The position numbers and the translations under genes are program-made. The notes beneath the pieces are model-generated. The model was not told the origin of the DNA and searched no databases. It saw only the letters and a program-made list of their open reading frames with translations. Source: Ostreococcus mediterraneus (taxonomy: Eukaryota > Chlorophyta > Mamiellophyceae > Mamiellales > Bathycoccaceae). Taken from it: DNA of 64,000 nucleotides. Position 1 is the stretch's first letter. Every line of letters begins with the position of its first letter. This document shows positions 49,917-59,773 of the stretch, piece by piece. The stretch is from positions 278,277 through 342,276 of the forward strand of contig WMKK01000016.1 of assembly GCA_012295225.1 (NCBI GenBank), written 5' to 3'.

Positions 49917-51365
49917 ATGATGGCGAGCGCGTCGCCGACGTCGGCGATGATTCGTGAGCTCGCGAGCGAGGTGTTGCGCACGCCGTCGAAGACGGAGTTG
50001 AAGACGGCGTCGGCGTCTGTCGCGGCGTTGACCGACGATATATCGACGATGTCGTTTCGCGTGCCGGCGTCAGCGCCGGCGTCACCGGGGGATGGTGTCG
50101 TGGGTGAGTTTGAGCGGCGCGTACGCGCGCTCGAGCGCGAGGCGGAGGGTGTGGAGGATGATTTACGCGTCGAGGAACGCGAGCACGAAATTGCGGTGTC
50201 GGCGTTGCGTCGCGAACGGGACATCGAGCGCGAGCGCGAGGCTGTGCGGAGAAATAGCCATCACGAGACTGCGAGTTTGCGCGAGGCGTTACGTGCGAAG
50301 GAACGGGCGATTGCGAGTTTGACGTCGACGTTGGCGTCGACGCGAGAAGAGTACGCGCGGCGTGAGCTCGAGGCGAAGCGGACGCGCGACGCCGCGGATG
50401 ACGATTTCGAGCGTCTACGCGAGCGTGTGCGCGCGTTAGAGGCAAATGTAGACGTCCGCGAGCACGCGTCGAAGGCGAAGGATGAAATTATCGAGACGCT
50501 CAAGCGTGATCTCGAGGCCAAGCGCGCGTTTGACCGCGATGTCGTCGAGCAGACCAAGGCGCTCGAAATTGACCGACTCGAGCGTCGAGCCGAGGCGAGC
50601 GAAGAGCGCGCGCGCGTGGCTGAGAGTAAAGTAGACGCGATGGTGCTTGAAAAGGTATCACTGATGCGCGAGTTAGAGTCGCTGCGCGAGCGCGTCGCGC
50701 GCTTGCCGACGCAAGCGGAAGAGGATGAGGCGTTTAAGAGGCGCGTGGAACGAGCCGCCGACGCGCGCGTCGCCGCCGAACGATTGCTCAACGAAGAAAT
50801 GCGCACGAAAGCCGAGTTGGCGGGATTGTTTGCGCAAATACGCGACATGACGTTACGCTCGGCGGGTGTTCGCGCGGTTCCGTCACACCAGACGGCGGTA
50901 TTCGGTGTCCATCCGTCGACGGTTGACTCATCGCACCATCGCTCGCCACCCTTAATAGTAGAAGAACAGCTTCGCGCAGTCAAGGCGAGCGCTGAACAAG
51001 AAATAGCCGCGCGACGCCGCGAATTCAACGACATTCAAGCCGAAGTCACGCGTGAAAATGCGAGATTACGGCGCGAGCTGTCGAATGTACGCTCGACGCT
51101 TCGCGAGAAGCTCCGCGAAGCGACGAACACCGCCTCAAGCGCCAAAGACGCCGGCGACGACACCTCTCCCTGGGCCGCAGATTTTTCATTTCCACCACCG
51201 AGAGAAACAGTGACGCCGTCCAAGACCCCAGCCGCGACGCCGTCGGCATCATCGTCCGCCGCGGCGAAACAAAACCATCAAACGGACGATGATTTCATCG
51301 AGTTTACGCCCGCGGCGTCGACGTCGCTCGACGAAGACGTCTTCGCGGCTCCACGTGAGCGCTAG
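49917..51365 (+). CDS. Coiled-coil protein
   Basis: 482 residues from MMASASPTS. Residues 75-335 are one long charged coiled coil with ERLRERVRALEAN, RDLEAKRAFDRDVVEQTKAL and similar heptads. A second short helix with LRRELSNVRSTLREKLRE follows near 400. The ends are Ser/Thr/Pro-rich. It could be an SMC-like, Golgi or cytoskeletal protein. Nothing more can be said from the sequence. Next gene is 166 bases on. Confidence 0.65.
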   Translation: MMASASPTSAMIRELASEVLRTPSKTELKTASASVAALTDDISTMSFRVPASAPASPGDGVVGEFERRVRALEREAEGVEDDLRVEEREHEIAVSALRRERDIEREREAVRRNSHHETASLREALRAKERAIASLTSTLASTREEYARRELEAKRTRDAADDDFERLRERVRALEANVDVREHASKAKDEIIETLKRDLEAKRAFDRDVVEQTKALEIDRLERRAEASEERARVAESKVDAMVLEKVSLMRELESLRERVARLPTQAEEDEAFKRRVERAADARVAAERLLNEEMRTKAELAGLFAQIRDMTLRSAGVRAVPSHQTAVFGVHPSTVDSSHHRSPPLIVEEQLRAVKASAEQEIAARRREFNDIQAEVTRENARLRRELSNVRSTLREKLREATNTASSAKDAGDDTSPWAADFSFPPPRETVTPSKTPAATPSASSSAAAKQNHQTDDDFIEFTPAASTSLDEDVFAAPRER

Positions 51366-51531
51366 CGCATCGCGACGCATCGGTCGCATAGCTATATATG
51401 GTAACATATAATCAATCATAGTGAGTCATTCGATGCGCCATCCGCGCGACATTGTGCGTTCGCGCGACAAAGCGCGCGCAGCCGTCGGCTCCAGCCTCAC
51501 ACTCGCGCGCGACACTCTCGGTCCGTGCACC

Positions 51532-52953
51532 ATGCGTCCGTTCACCACTCGCGCGGATGACATCGTGCCCACGATAAACCGTGAGTTTATCATCGACTGC
51601 CTGCGAGGGGACGACGAGGGCGTGTTCCGCATGGACGCGCGGCTTCCGAACGACGCCCGAGAGCACTTGGACATTTCCTTGGGTCCGTCTGCGGGGACGT
51701 GCGTGGTCACCCTAGGTCACACGCGCGTCTGTGCGAGCACGAGCGCCAAGTTGGAAAAGCCCACGAGCGGCGGTTCGAGCGCGGAAGGGTCGCTACGCGT
51801 GGATGTTGAGATTTCGAGCGGCGCGCGAAGAGGGTTCGCGAGCGCCGGCGCCGGAGACCGGGACACGCGCGCTCGCGCACGCGAGCTCGGTGCTTTACTC
51901 GAGCGTGGGTTGAAAGATGCGAGAGCGGTGGATGTTGAATCGCTGTGCGTGCTCGCGGGGAAGGCGGTGTGGGTGATCACGTGTAACGTGACGGTGCTGG
52001 CGCACGACGGCAACTTGGCGGGCGCGGCGAGTCTCGCGGCGTGTGGATCGTTAATGACGTTCCGCCGACCAGAGTGCGCGATTGATGCCAACGCAGGGAC
52101 GGTGACGGTGTGTGACATCGACGCTCGGGAGCCGATTGCGCTGAACATGCATCATTATCCCATCGCGTCGACGTTTTGCTTTTACGACGAAGTCCCAGGC
52201 ATCGCCGTGTTCGATCCGAATTTAGACGAGGAAGTCACCGCCGACGGTGTCGTCGTCGTCGTGTCGAACACACACGATGAGATTTGTGCTATAGCCAAGA
52301 GCGGGCGCGGGGTGTCGAGCGAGGATGTGAAAAGATGCGCGCGGGCGAGCTCAATGACGGCGCGGGCGTGGACGGAGACGTTGAAGGAGGCGCACGCAGA
52401 ATTCGAGGCGAAACGCGCCCAAGGGAAGATTCGTACGCATTACGATGGGTATAAAAACGCTCCAGATGATGACTATTTACTTGAAGCGTATGAAAAAGCT
52501 GAGCGAGACGGCGACGCGTCGTCGGCGCCGATGGATGCCGCCGGCGACGCGGCTGACAAACAAGAAGAAGGACGCGGAGACGATGATGACGACGATGCCG
52601 AGAGCGATAGTGCCGAGGACGAAATTGATGATGACGACGACGACGACGATGACGCGGACGCCGACGGCGGCGAAGATGCCGACGTTTTGACTTCACAAAA
52701 GCGTCGCCCATCGAAGAAGCCGTCAGCCGCCGCGGCGCACAAAGCCACATTCGACGACGCCGACGTCGACGATATCGACGCTCTCTTCGAAAAAGCTGAG
52801 AAGCACAAACAAAAAGCCCTCGGAACGTGGGAAGACGTGTTGCCGGGCGATGGCGACACCCTCGCTGGCGCCGTGAAACCACGTAAAAAGCTCAAAAAGA
52901 ACGCCGACGACGCTCCGAAAAAGAAAAAGAAGACGACATCCAAAGCCTCGTAA
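51532..52953 (+). CDS. RRP45: Exosome subunit RRP45 / EXOSC9
   Basis: 473 residues. An RNase PH-fold domain fills the first 300: ADDIVPTINREFIIDCLRGD, then ISLGPSAGTCVVTLGHTRV, AGKAVWVITCNVTVLAHDGN, LAGAASLAACGSLMTFRRPE and GVVVVVSNTHDEICAI. It is one of the six ring subunits of the RNA exosome, catalytically inactive, and serves mRNA and rRNA decay and processing. The C-terminal 130 residues are an acidic, then Lys-rich tail, as in EXOSC9 of other species, with a nuclear-localisation-like end PKKKKKTTSKAS. The first Met is weak because the frame opens at 51421. The chosen Met starts the conserved block. Confidence 0.9.
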   Translation: MRPFTTRADDIVPTINREFIIDCLRGDDEGVFRMDARLPNDAREHLDISLGPSAGTCVVTLGHTRVCASTSAKLEKPTSGGSSAEGSLRVDVEISSGARRGFASAGAGDRDTRARARELGALLERGLKDARAVDVESLCVLAGKAVWVITCNVTVLAHDGNLAGAASLAACGSLMTFRRPECAIDANAGTVTVCDIDAREPIALNMHHYPIASTFCFYDEVPGIAVFDPNLDEEVTADGVVVVVSNTHDEICAIAKSGRGVSSEDVKRCARASSMTARAWTETLKEAHAEFEAKRAQGKIRTHYDGYKNAPDDDYLLEAYEKAERDGDASSAPMDAAGDAADKQEEGRGDDDDDDAESDSAEDEIDDDDDDDDDADADGGEDADVLTSQKRRPSKKPSAAAAHKATFDDADVDDIDALFEKAEKHKQKALGTWEDVLPGDGDTLAGAVKPRKKLKKNADDAPKKKKKTTSKAS

Positions 52954-53156
52954 TCGCGTCCTTGCACACGTTGTAAAATATAGACATAGTTTTCCACCAC
53001 AATACTCCGCGCGCGTACCACCACCGTCTCGTCGGCGCCGCGCGCGATCGAATGTCCCAAAGACGGCGTCGTCGATGTCCCAAAACCTGAAAATGAAAGC
53101 CCCCCTGCTCAGAGGTCGTTGCCGACGTCACACGTCCGCACGCGACTCTTCTCGCG

Positions 53157-53960
53157 ATGTTCGCCTCGCAAGCCGCATACGCGCCTTCCCGGGCGTTGTT
53201 CGCCACGCGCACAGCGTCCAGACGCGCGTCTCGACGCCATTCTGCGACGACAAAGGCGGCGAGTTCCATTCATGAGTTCACCCTGCAACGACTCGGTGGT
53301 GGCACCCGCGACGCCCCGACGGACGGCGCGGCGCTTCCGCTGAGTCAGTTCAAGGGTAAAGTTGTTCTCGTGAACAACATTGCTGCTTTTTGAGGTGCGT
53401 GTGCGGCGTTCGGCGATGTGCACGGATGTGTTTTGTAATTGTATTCGCGCGCGCGCTGACCGCGCAACGTGATATTACGACGTGAAACAGGCACGACTTG
53501 CCGCGATATGGTTCAATTGAACGCGCTGCAAGAAAAGTATGGTGATGATTTAGTCGTCATCGGCTGTCCGTCGAACACGTTCGGGCACCAACATTACCCC
53601 AAGGATTTTGAGACGCTCGACTCGTTGAAGTACGTGCGTCCGGGCGGCGGTTACGAGCCCAAGTTTATTCTGACGACGAAGATGGAAGTCAACGGCGCAA
53701 ATGAAGAGCCATTTTGGGCGTATTTGAAGGCGTGCTTGCCGTATCCGTCGGATGACAAGGGGGGAGCTGGTGCGGATCACATTTACAACATCCAGCCAAA
53801 CTCCATGCCGATTCAGTGGTCTCCGGTGAGACGCTCGGACATCACGTGGAACTTTGAGAAGATCCTCATCGGTAAGGATGGCGTTCCCGTCAAGCGTTAC
53901 TCGCCAAAGTTCGAGAACGCGAACATCGCTCCGGACATTGATGCGTTGCTTAAGGCGTAA
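53157..53960 (+). CDS. GPX: Selenocysteine glutathione peroxidase (two exons)
   Basis: 235 residues, with Sec encoded by TGA 53391-53393. Exon 1 53157-53394, intron 53395-53490 (96 nt; GTGCGT, CTGAC at 53456-53460, AACAG), exon 2 53491-53960. The spliced site reads LVNNIAAF-U-GTTCRDM, the family block around the catalytic Sec. WNFEK keeps the Trp and Asn of the catalytic tetrad. The Gln position is changed: GCPSNTFGHQ where NQFG is usual. The rest (SLKYVRPGGGYEPKF, PFWAYLKACLP, VPVKRYSPKF) resembles the animal GPX1 type with its oligomer loop. N-terminal 35 residues look like a plastid or mitochondrial presequence. It reduces peroxides using glutathione or thioredoxin. Standard gene finders would cut it at TGA. 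Confidence 0.93.
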
Positions 53961-54058
53961 GTAATCAATCGTCTTATGTTTTGGCTATTCATGTCACCAC
54001 GCGAGCGACGACGGGGACACTCTTTTGTTTTGACGGTTTTATAACGAGCCGCGTCCGC

Positions 54059-54128
54059 GTGCGCATGTGACGAACGATGAATAAATCCCAACACATGCAT
54101 TGGGATTCATCGTTTTGATTCTGCGCGC
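54059..54128 (+). promoter_or_regulatory. SECIS element, type II, in the GPX 3' UTR
   Basis: It starts 98 bases after the GPX stop. Lower stem GTGCGCA (54059-54065) pairs with TGCGCGC (54122-54128). The quartet is TGAC (54068-54071) against TGAT (54116-54119), giving the tandem G.A pairs that bind SBP2. A 10-bp stem of 54072-54081 with 54106-54115 follows, then unpaired AAA at 54083-54085, then an upper stem TCCCAA (54086-54091) with TTGGGA (54100-54105). The AA bulge below a second stem makes it type II. All parts are read straight from the sequence. Confidence 0.9.
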
Positions 54129-54252
54129 GAATGCGAGTTTTTAGAGGGCCGCCGTCGGCGTTTTTGTTTTATTTTTAATTTCAGTTGAAGACGAAGAAGC
54201 CGCGCGAGTCCTGTACGACTTTTTCTGATTATAACAATCACCGTGTTTTATT

Positions 54253-55002
54253 TTACAATTCTTCCTCCTTGCTAAAATCTAACGTCGGCGCCACGACGTC
54301 GTCTTGATCCTCGTCTTCGTACAGGGAGCCCGACGCCGTCATGCGCTTCACCAACATCTCCGTCAACGCGTCCCTCTCAAACGGCACCGCCGCCATCACC
54401 GCCGACGCCTTCTTATACATCACACTCACGAACACCGCGCGATGTCCGCGCGCCGGATCGCCGTCGGCGATGACTTTAAACCGCAAAATCAACCCCAAAG
54501 CCTCGGTTTCGCGCTCGAGAAAGCGAAATCGAGCGACGGCGGGAAACGACACGCTCACCACGAACCCATCCTCCGCAATCATCCTCGCACACTCCCCAAG
54601 CAATCGCCGCTTATCATCCTCACCATTCAACGCATCGAGCGTCCCTTTATCAATCACCATCGACGCCTCACCGTCGCGAACGATGCCCGACATCGCGCGC
54701 GCGTCGCACGTCTCGCATCGAACTCTCGCGTCCTCCGCGAAATCCTTCCCAAGCTTAGCCACAATCGTCGGGCTCACATCCGCGAGCACGAGCGCGCGAA
54801 ACCCGTACGCGCGCAACGCGTCCACGCCCGCGGCGCTCGACCCGCACCCGACGTCGACGACGGCGCCGTCGCGCGACGCGGCTCGCGCGTACCCATCGCA
54901 CGCGCTGAGCACCGTGTCGGACTCCACGTGCCACTCGCGCGCGAGCTGCGCGGGATCGGTGCGATAGACGTCGTCCCAGTGATCTTCGTACGCGCGCGTC
55001 GC

Positions 55003-55052
<50 letters not shown>

Positions 55053-55062
55053 GCGACGGCAT
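54253..55062 (-). CDS. Class I SAM-dependent methyltransferase (METTL13/EEF1AKMT4-like)
   Basis: 269 residues from MPSRDDDD. The SAM fold begins VVDVGCGSSAAGVD (motif I, near residue 70), then ALVLADVSPTIV, the post-motif-II DKGTLDALNGEDDKRR and GFVVSVSFPA. DKGTLDA is typical of the branch with METTL13, CSKMT and EEF1AKMT4, which methylate lysines of eEF1A or mitochondrial proteins. The N-terminus is a run of about 15 Asp encoded by a (GTC)n repeat (55004-55051), in the 78-base gap to RNH1. The frame continues upstream but without conservation. Confidence 0.85.
55004..55051. repeat. (GTC)n microsatellite coding for poly-Asp
   Basis: About 15 uninterrupted triplets at the very start of the methyltransferase gene. 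It sits almost in the shared promoter with RNH1, so length changes could affect both. Confidence 0.95.
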
Positions 55063-55140
55063 CCGCGTCGCCGACTGCCGCCGCCAACCGTCCGTACTCA
55101 CGACACCGCATTCGTCGCCGCGCCGCGCCGCAGACGCACC

Positions 55141-56436
55141 ATGCCCGCCGCGCGCGACGGCGCGTCGAGCAAGCGCGCGTATTACTCCGTCGCCATCGGT
55201 CGCGTGCCGGGGATATACGCCTCCTGGGACGACGCGAGGGCGCAAGTGGATGCGTTTCAAGGCTCCAAGCACAAGGTAACGGAACATCATGATGCGACAA
55301 TGCGCGTCGACGCGGCGCGATGACGCGGCGCGAACGGCGACTGACGGCGCGTTCTCGGTTTCGTGACCCAGAAATTCGCATCGCTGGACGAGGCGCAGGC
55401 GTTCATGCGCGAACACGGCGCAGAGGGGCACGAGGGCGGTGTCGAAAGTGTCGACAGTGGCAACGGGCAAATTGGTGATTTCCGCGAGTTGTCTCGTGAT
55501 GTCGTCGCCGGTGAGGCGCGCGTCGGGGCGAAAGTGATGAAGAATGAAGGGAAAGTGAAATATGCGTCGTCGAAGCGCGCGAGTGCGATGCCTGGGGCGC
55601 GTGCGAAGTCGACGATGATTGGGGAACGCGTCGCGGGGTTGACGAGCAGCGCGCGGGACGGCGACGAACCGGATATGAATCGCGCTGTGGATGCGTATGT
55701 GGTGGAGTTTGATGGTGCGAGTCGTGGGAATCCGGGATTTGCTGGTGCCGGGGCGCTGTTGAAGCGGAAAAAGGATGATCGAATCGTTGAGGAGCTGACA
55801 GAGTATTTGGGAAACGACCGCACGGTGAACGAAGCCGAGTACGCGGCGTTGTGTTTGGGCTTACGAAAAGCCGTCGAGCTCGGCATCACGCACATCGAGT
55901 GCAAAGGGGATAGTAAATTGATCGTCAATCAAGTGAAAGGGTTGTTTCAGTGCAAATCGGATAAGTTGGCGCCGATGCACGCCGAAGCTATGCGATTGAA
56001 GAAGGAATTTTCTTCGTTTAGCATTGAACACGTGCGCCGCGAGTACAACAAGCACGCCGATCATTTAGCAAACATGGCGGTTGATTTCGGGCTCACGCCG
56101 ACAAAGATGACTGGTTTCGAGGCAGGTGGTGGGGGGCTACGCACTGGCGCTGATGTCGATGGCGATGACGAGGTGATTTTCAAGCGTCGAAGGGTGGATG
56201 GGTTCTATACGCCGCTCGGCTGGGCGTCGTCGTCGAAGAGCGCGCGCGGAGCGCACACGCTCGCTCGCGCGGCACAACGACCGCCGCACGATGGCGGTAG
56301 CGCGGACGACCGTGCCATGACAACGTCGGCACCAATTATCTTTGGTGCGTCGAGCGCGCGAAACGCGTGGGCGAGTCGACGGGCGTGGGTACCGATGACT
56401 CGCGCGCTCGTCGGGTTCGCTCGAATGCGTCTCTAG
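55141..56436 (+). CDS. RNH1: RNase H1 with viroplasmin-type RNA/DNA hybrid-binding domain
   Basis: 399 residues. Exon 1 55141-55275 (45 codons), intron 55276-55371 (96 nt; GTAACG, CTGAC at 55341-55345, CCCAG), exon 2 55372-56436. The join gives QGSKHK|KFASLDEAQAFM, completing the N-terminal hybrid-binding domain (YYSVAIGRVPGIYASWDDA). The catalytic domain has all four acids: VVEFDGASRGNPG, NEAEYAALCLG, ECKGDSKLIVNQVKG and NKHADHLANMAVD. It removes RNA of RNA/DNA hybrids such as R-loops and primers. The 150-residue C-terminal extension after the domain is unusual and disordered. The two parts are at risk of being annotated as two genes. Confidence 0.93.
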
Positions 56437-56502
56437 TTGTTTCCGTGTTTTGTTTGTACGTTCTGCTAGGTTTTCTATGTCACATTATTACACTAAATAA
56501 AT

Positions 56503-59500
56503 TCATTCATCGTCTTCAGACGCCGAAGACGCCGACTGGGTCGGTGCTCGAGGTGAAATCTCAACCGTCGGGCGCAACTCCTCCGCATAGGCAAACGTTT
56601 GCGGCTGCGGCACCGCGACTGGACGGCGCACCGGCGGTGGCGCGGCGGCAGCCTTGGAAGGCACGTTCACGAATACCGCTTCCTCATCATCGCCGTCTTC
56701 ATCGATTGTCGCGACGACGCGAGAGGGCACGCTAGGCTTCTGAGGCGGTGGGGCGTTTCGGCGGAGGAGCAACGGCGCCGATTCCGCGGGCGCCGCTCCT
56801 CGAGAATGATATCCTCCTCGTCGTCGTCCTTGCGTCATCGGGGTCTTCCTCGACGATGCGAACGGATGTTCACCACCCGTCACTGTCGTGGGCCATTTAC
56901 TCGCGACGGTTACGAGAGCCAATGCTAAGACGGCGACGGCTAAGCCAACGCTGACTTCGGGCGACGCTCGAAGCGCCCATCGTGTCAACGCGTTGTGGCG
57001 CACGACGACGTGGTCGTGGTCGGAGAATCGATGCGCCGCCGAGCGCTCAGCATCAACGTCACCGCGAGATAATCGCACCGCTGACTGTTCGACCGCCGCC
57101 GTCGAAGACGCCATGATTGTCGGACGCACGAGCACGTGCGAATGCGCGCACGGCTTCGGGACGTACGCGCATCCCGCAAAGGCGTTGGCTCGGCAATCAA
57201 ACACCGCAGCTAGGAATTCGATAGACTTTGCCTCCGCCTTGGTTTGCGGACATCGTCGAACCTGTCGACATTCCAAATCTTTGCTCGCTTGACCGCGTTT
57301 GCCGGTGATGTCGCCGCACTTTTGCACAATGCCAGTGTGAGGACAGCCGAGGCGCGCGCGAGAGCGCATGGCGTCGCACGCTTGCGCCGCTTGGTCAGCA
57401 GAAGTTAATTCACTCGCATCGATGTCAAAGCAAGACGATTCAGCGTCAGATGGCGTATTCGGGCATCCGCACACGCATGAGCCTCTCATGGTCGTCGTGG
57501 TCGTGGTCGTCGCCAACGGCGCGCCGAGCCGAGCGAGCGGCGGCGCCGAACGCCGAGCGGCGACAGAGGACATTTCATGCAAGTTTTGCTCCAGCGCACG
57601 TTGCATCGTTTCCAAATGTTCTGCGTCAGCAGCAGAAACTTCATCTGCACCCAACCGCGGCTTTGCGTCGCGACCGTGTGCTTTCGCATCCGGTGGCATT
57701 GTTGACTCGCGCCACGTCTCCAAATGTTTGAGCGAATCCGCCCCGACGTTTTCAATCGTATTCACACCCTCCATGTACTCCGCCGCGGCTTCATCTTCGA
57801 GCTTGGCGCGTTTTACCGCGTCAGGTTCTTCTTGTGCCGAGCGCATGGCGTCTTGATACGTTTGTTGATTGGCTTTGATGGCGTCTTGGTAGTCGCGCTG
57901 GATGCGAGACTCGTACTTTTTGTACTCGCGTTCTTGCATGTCGCGCGCGTACGCCAGTTGTCTCGCCTTGTACGCCTCAGCCGCGCTTTGCGCGTCGTCG
58001 TCATCGTCGTCGCCGCGTTTATCGTGCGTTTTTCGATGTGAGCGAGCGCGATCCGCGTCGTCGTCATCATATTCGTCGACGTCCTCGCCGTACGTCGCGT
58101 GGCCGTCACGTACGACGCCGTCGCGCAATTTTGAGCTGACAACGCGTTTGACGCGCGTCGCGTAGGCATCATCGTCATCAACGTCGGCGTCAGCGTCTTC
58201 AGTAAAACGGCTGGGATGGTGCTTTTCCTCCCATCTGTTCCACACGCGCTCCGCCGAAGATGTCCCGACGCTTTTACGCGACTTGGCCGCGTCGTCGTCG
58301 TCGTCGTCCCGGCTCGTCGCCCGTAACGGTTTCAATCCATCACTCATTGCGCTCCACAACGTACGCACTAAAAACGCATCATCACGTCTACCGTGCCCGA
58401 GCGTGCTGACGACATCAGACGGTGCGACTGGACACGCCGGCGTGCCCGCCACCGTGCGACCGAGCGTCACGACGACGGTGCGCGATTCCGGCATCATATA
58501 AATCATCGACCCCTCATCGCCGACGACAACCGCCACGGGCGCGCGCGGGGCATCGACGCCTAAAATCGGTCCATCGATATCTTCCGCGCTCTCGCCGCAC
58601 GCCAACGCCGTGGTTTGCGGTTTGCAGCACTTTGCGCCGGTTTTACTCGTGGGCACGTGCAACCACGTCATCAAGCCGTGCGCTTGATTCAATGACGGAT
58701 AACTCACCGACATTGCCGTCAACGCGAATGATGGATCAAACAACTGCTTCACTCTACCATCCTCGCCGAGCCACGCGCCTTTATTTACGAATACCTGCGC
58801 GAGCTTGGCGACGTCTCGACACGACGCGCGCAAGCCGCGTCTCAACGACGCCTCGCTCGCACGCCCCGAGTGGCCAGCCGCGCTAAACAAATCCGGCACC
58901 CCGAGCGGCTCCGCCACGTGCACTCGCGCCCAATTCTCAAGTTTCATCCCCGACCTCGCCTCGATGAGTTCACCGATGATATCCAGATACCCATCGTCGC
59001 GATTATCCCGTTCAAACGCGCTTCCCGGCGCTCGACGTCCGCCCCCGTGCGTCTGCGCCAACAACTGTCTCACCGTCACCTCCTCCGCATATTCCCTCCC
59101 GAACGCCCGCTCGACGCTCGCCAACCCAAACTTCGCTAACGGCTCATCCAATCCAAACAAACCCTGGTCTACGGCGATGCCGGTGGCTAAAACCGTCGCC
59201 AACGCGCCCGCGGCGTCGTCAACACTAAACGCCTCCCTCGCCCCCGCGCCTTCCGCGTGATAATACGATTCGTGCACCAACGCTCCGTCTCGAGCGACGA
59301 CGAAACAGTCACGATCGACGATTGTTTCCACGTTTGCGCTCGCTCGTTCGAGGGCGTTGGACGATAACCCGTGCAATTCCGCGCGTTCGACGATCCACGG
59401 TCGAACGCCGGGCTGCGCGATCGACGGATCGATCGTCGACGCTGACGCGTGCGCGGTGGCGCGAAGGGCGGCGACGGCGCACGCCGCGAGTGCGACGGTC

Positions 59501-59538
59501 GCGTTCGCGCGCGTCGCGCGTCGGCGGTGCGGCGTCAT
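56503..59538 (-). CDS. Beta-lactamase-fold membrane protein, apparently inactive
   Basis: 1011 residues. A signal peptide (ATVALAACAVAALRATA) leads into a serine beta-lactamase/esterase fold (about 45-400): EEVTVRQLLAQTHGGG, GYLDIIGELIEARSGMKLENW, ADVVSTLGHG. The active-site S-x-x-K, expected at the block AFSVDDAAGAL, reads SVDD, so the Lys is missing. A long acidic helical region with YKARQLAYARDMQEREYKKY follows, then a Cys-rich part (CVCGCPNTPSDAESSC, CGDITGKRG, CRQVRRCP, about 700-800), a transmembrane helix VSVGLAVAVLALALVTVAS near 870, and a cytosolic tail. That is a type I membrane protein with an extracellular or lumenal pseudo-enzyme head. Function unknown. Confidence 0.75.
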   Translation of the reverse strand: MTPHRRRATRANATVALAACAVAALRATAHASASTIDPSIAQPGVRPWIVERAELHGLSSNALERASANVETIVDRDCFVVARDGALVHESYYHAEGAGAREAFSVDDAAGALATVLATGIAVDQGLFGLDEPLAKFGLASVERAFGREYAEEVTVRQLLAQTHGGGRRAPGSAFERDNRDDGYLDIIGELIEARSGMKLENWARVHVAEPLGVPDLFSAAGHSGRASEASLRRGLRASCRDVAKLAQVFVNKGAWLGEDGRVKQLFDPSFALTAMSVSYPSLNQAHGLMTWLHVPTSKTGAKCCKPQTTALACGESAEDIDGPILGVDAPRAPVAVVVGDEGSMIYMMPESRTVVVTLGRTVAGTPACPVAPSDVVSTLGHGRRDDAFLVRTLWSAMSDGLKPLRATSRDDDDDDAAKSRKSVGTSSAERVWNRWEEKHHPSRFTEDADADVDDDDAYATRVKRVVSSKLRDGVVRDGHATYGEDVDEYDDDDADRARSHRKTHDKRGDDDDDDAQSAAEAYKARQLAYARDMQEREYKKYESRIQRDYQDAIKANQQTYQDAMRSAQEEPDAVKRAKLEDEAAAEYMEGVNTIENVGADSLKHLETWRESTMPPDAKAHGRDAKPRLGADEVSAADAEHLETMQRALEQNLHEMSSVAARRSAPPLARLGAPLATTTTTTTMRGSCVCGCPNTPSDAESSCFDIDASELTSADQAAQACDAMRSRARLGCPHTGIVQKCGDITGKRGQASKDLECRQVRRCPQTKAEAKSIEFLAAVFDCRANAFAGCAYVPKPCAHSHVLVRPTIMASSTAAVEQSAVRLSRGDVDAERSAAHRFSDHDHVVVRHNALTRWALRASPEVSVGLAVAVLALALVTVASKWPTTVTGGEHPFASSRKTPMTQGRRRGGYHSRGAAPAESAPLLLRRNAPPPQKPSVPSRVVATIDEDGDDEEAVFVNVPSKAAAAPPPVRRPVAVPQPQTFAYAEELRPTVEISPRAPTQSASSASEDDE

Positions 59539-59773
59539 GGTCGCCGCGCGCCGTGATGTGATGTGGGTGTTGGGTGATGGCGCCTGGGTGTTACGCCGGT
59601 TGACATTTTTTTGACTGGCGCGTCGCGAATGTGGACTTTAATGACGGTCGCGATGGCGCGTGCGTCGCACTCGCGGTGGATGATGAGTTCGAGGTGTGTA
59701 CGCGTGATGCGTCATCGCGGCGCGCGCGTGGATTTGGGTATGGGTGATGCGTATGTATACATTGAATATGCGG

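Noticed and set aside
54075-54113. Hairpin after GPX taken first as a transcription terminator
   Set aside because: The quartet, the AAA bulge and the outer stem fit a SECIS, and eukaryotic Pol II genes do not use such terminators.
54304-55323. 339-residue plus-strand frame opposite the methyltransferase
   Set aside because: It is basic and repetitive, with a Val run from the Asp microsatellite, and the minus strand has SAM motifs. RNH1 exon 1 uses another frame.
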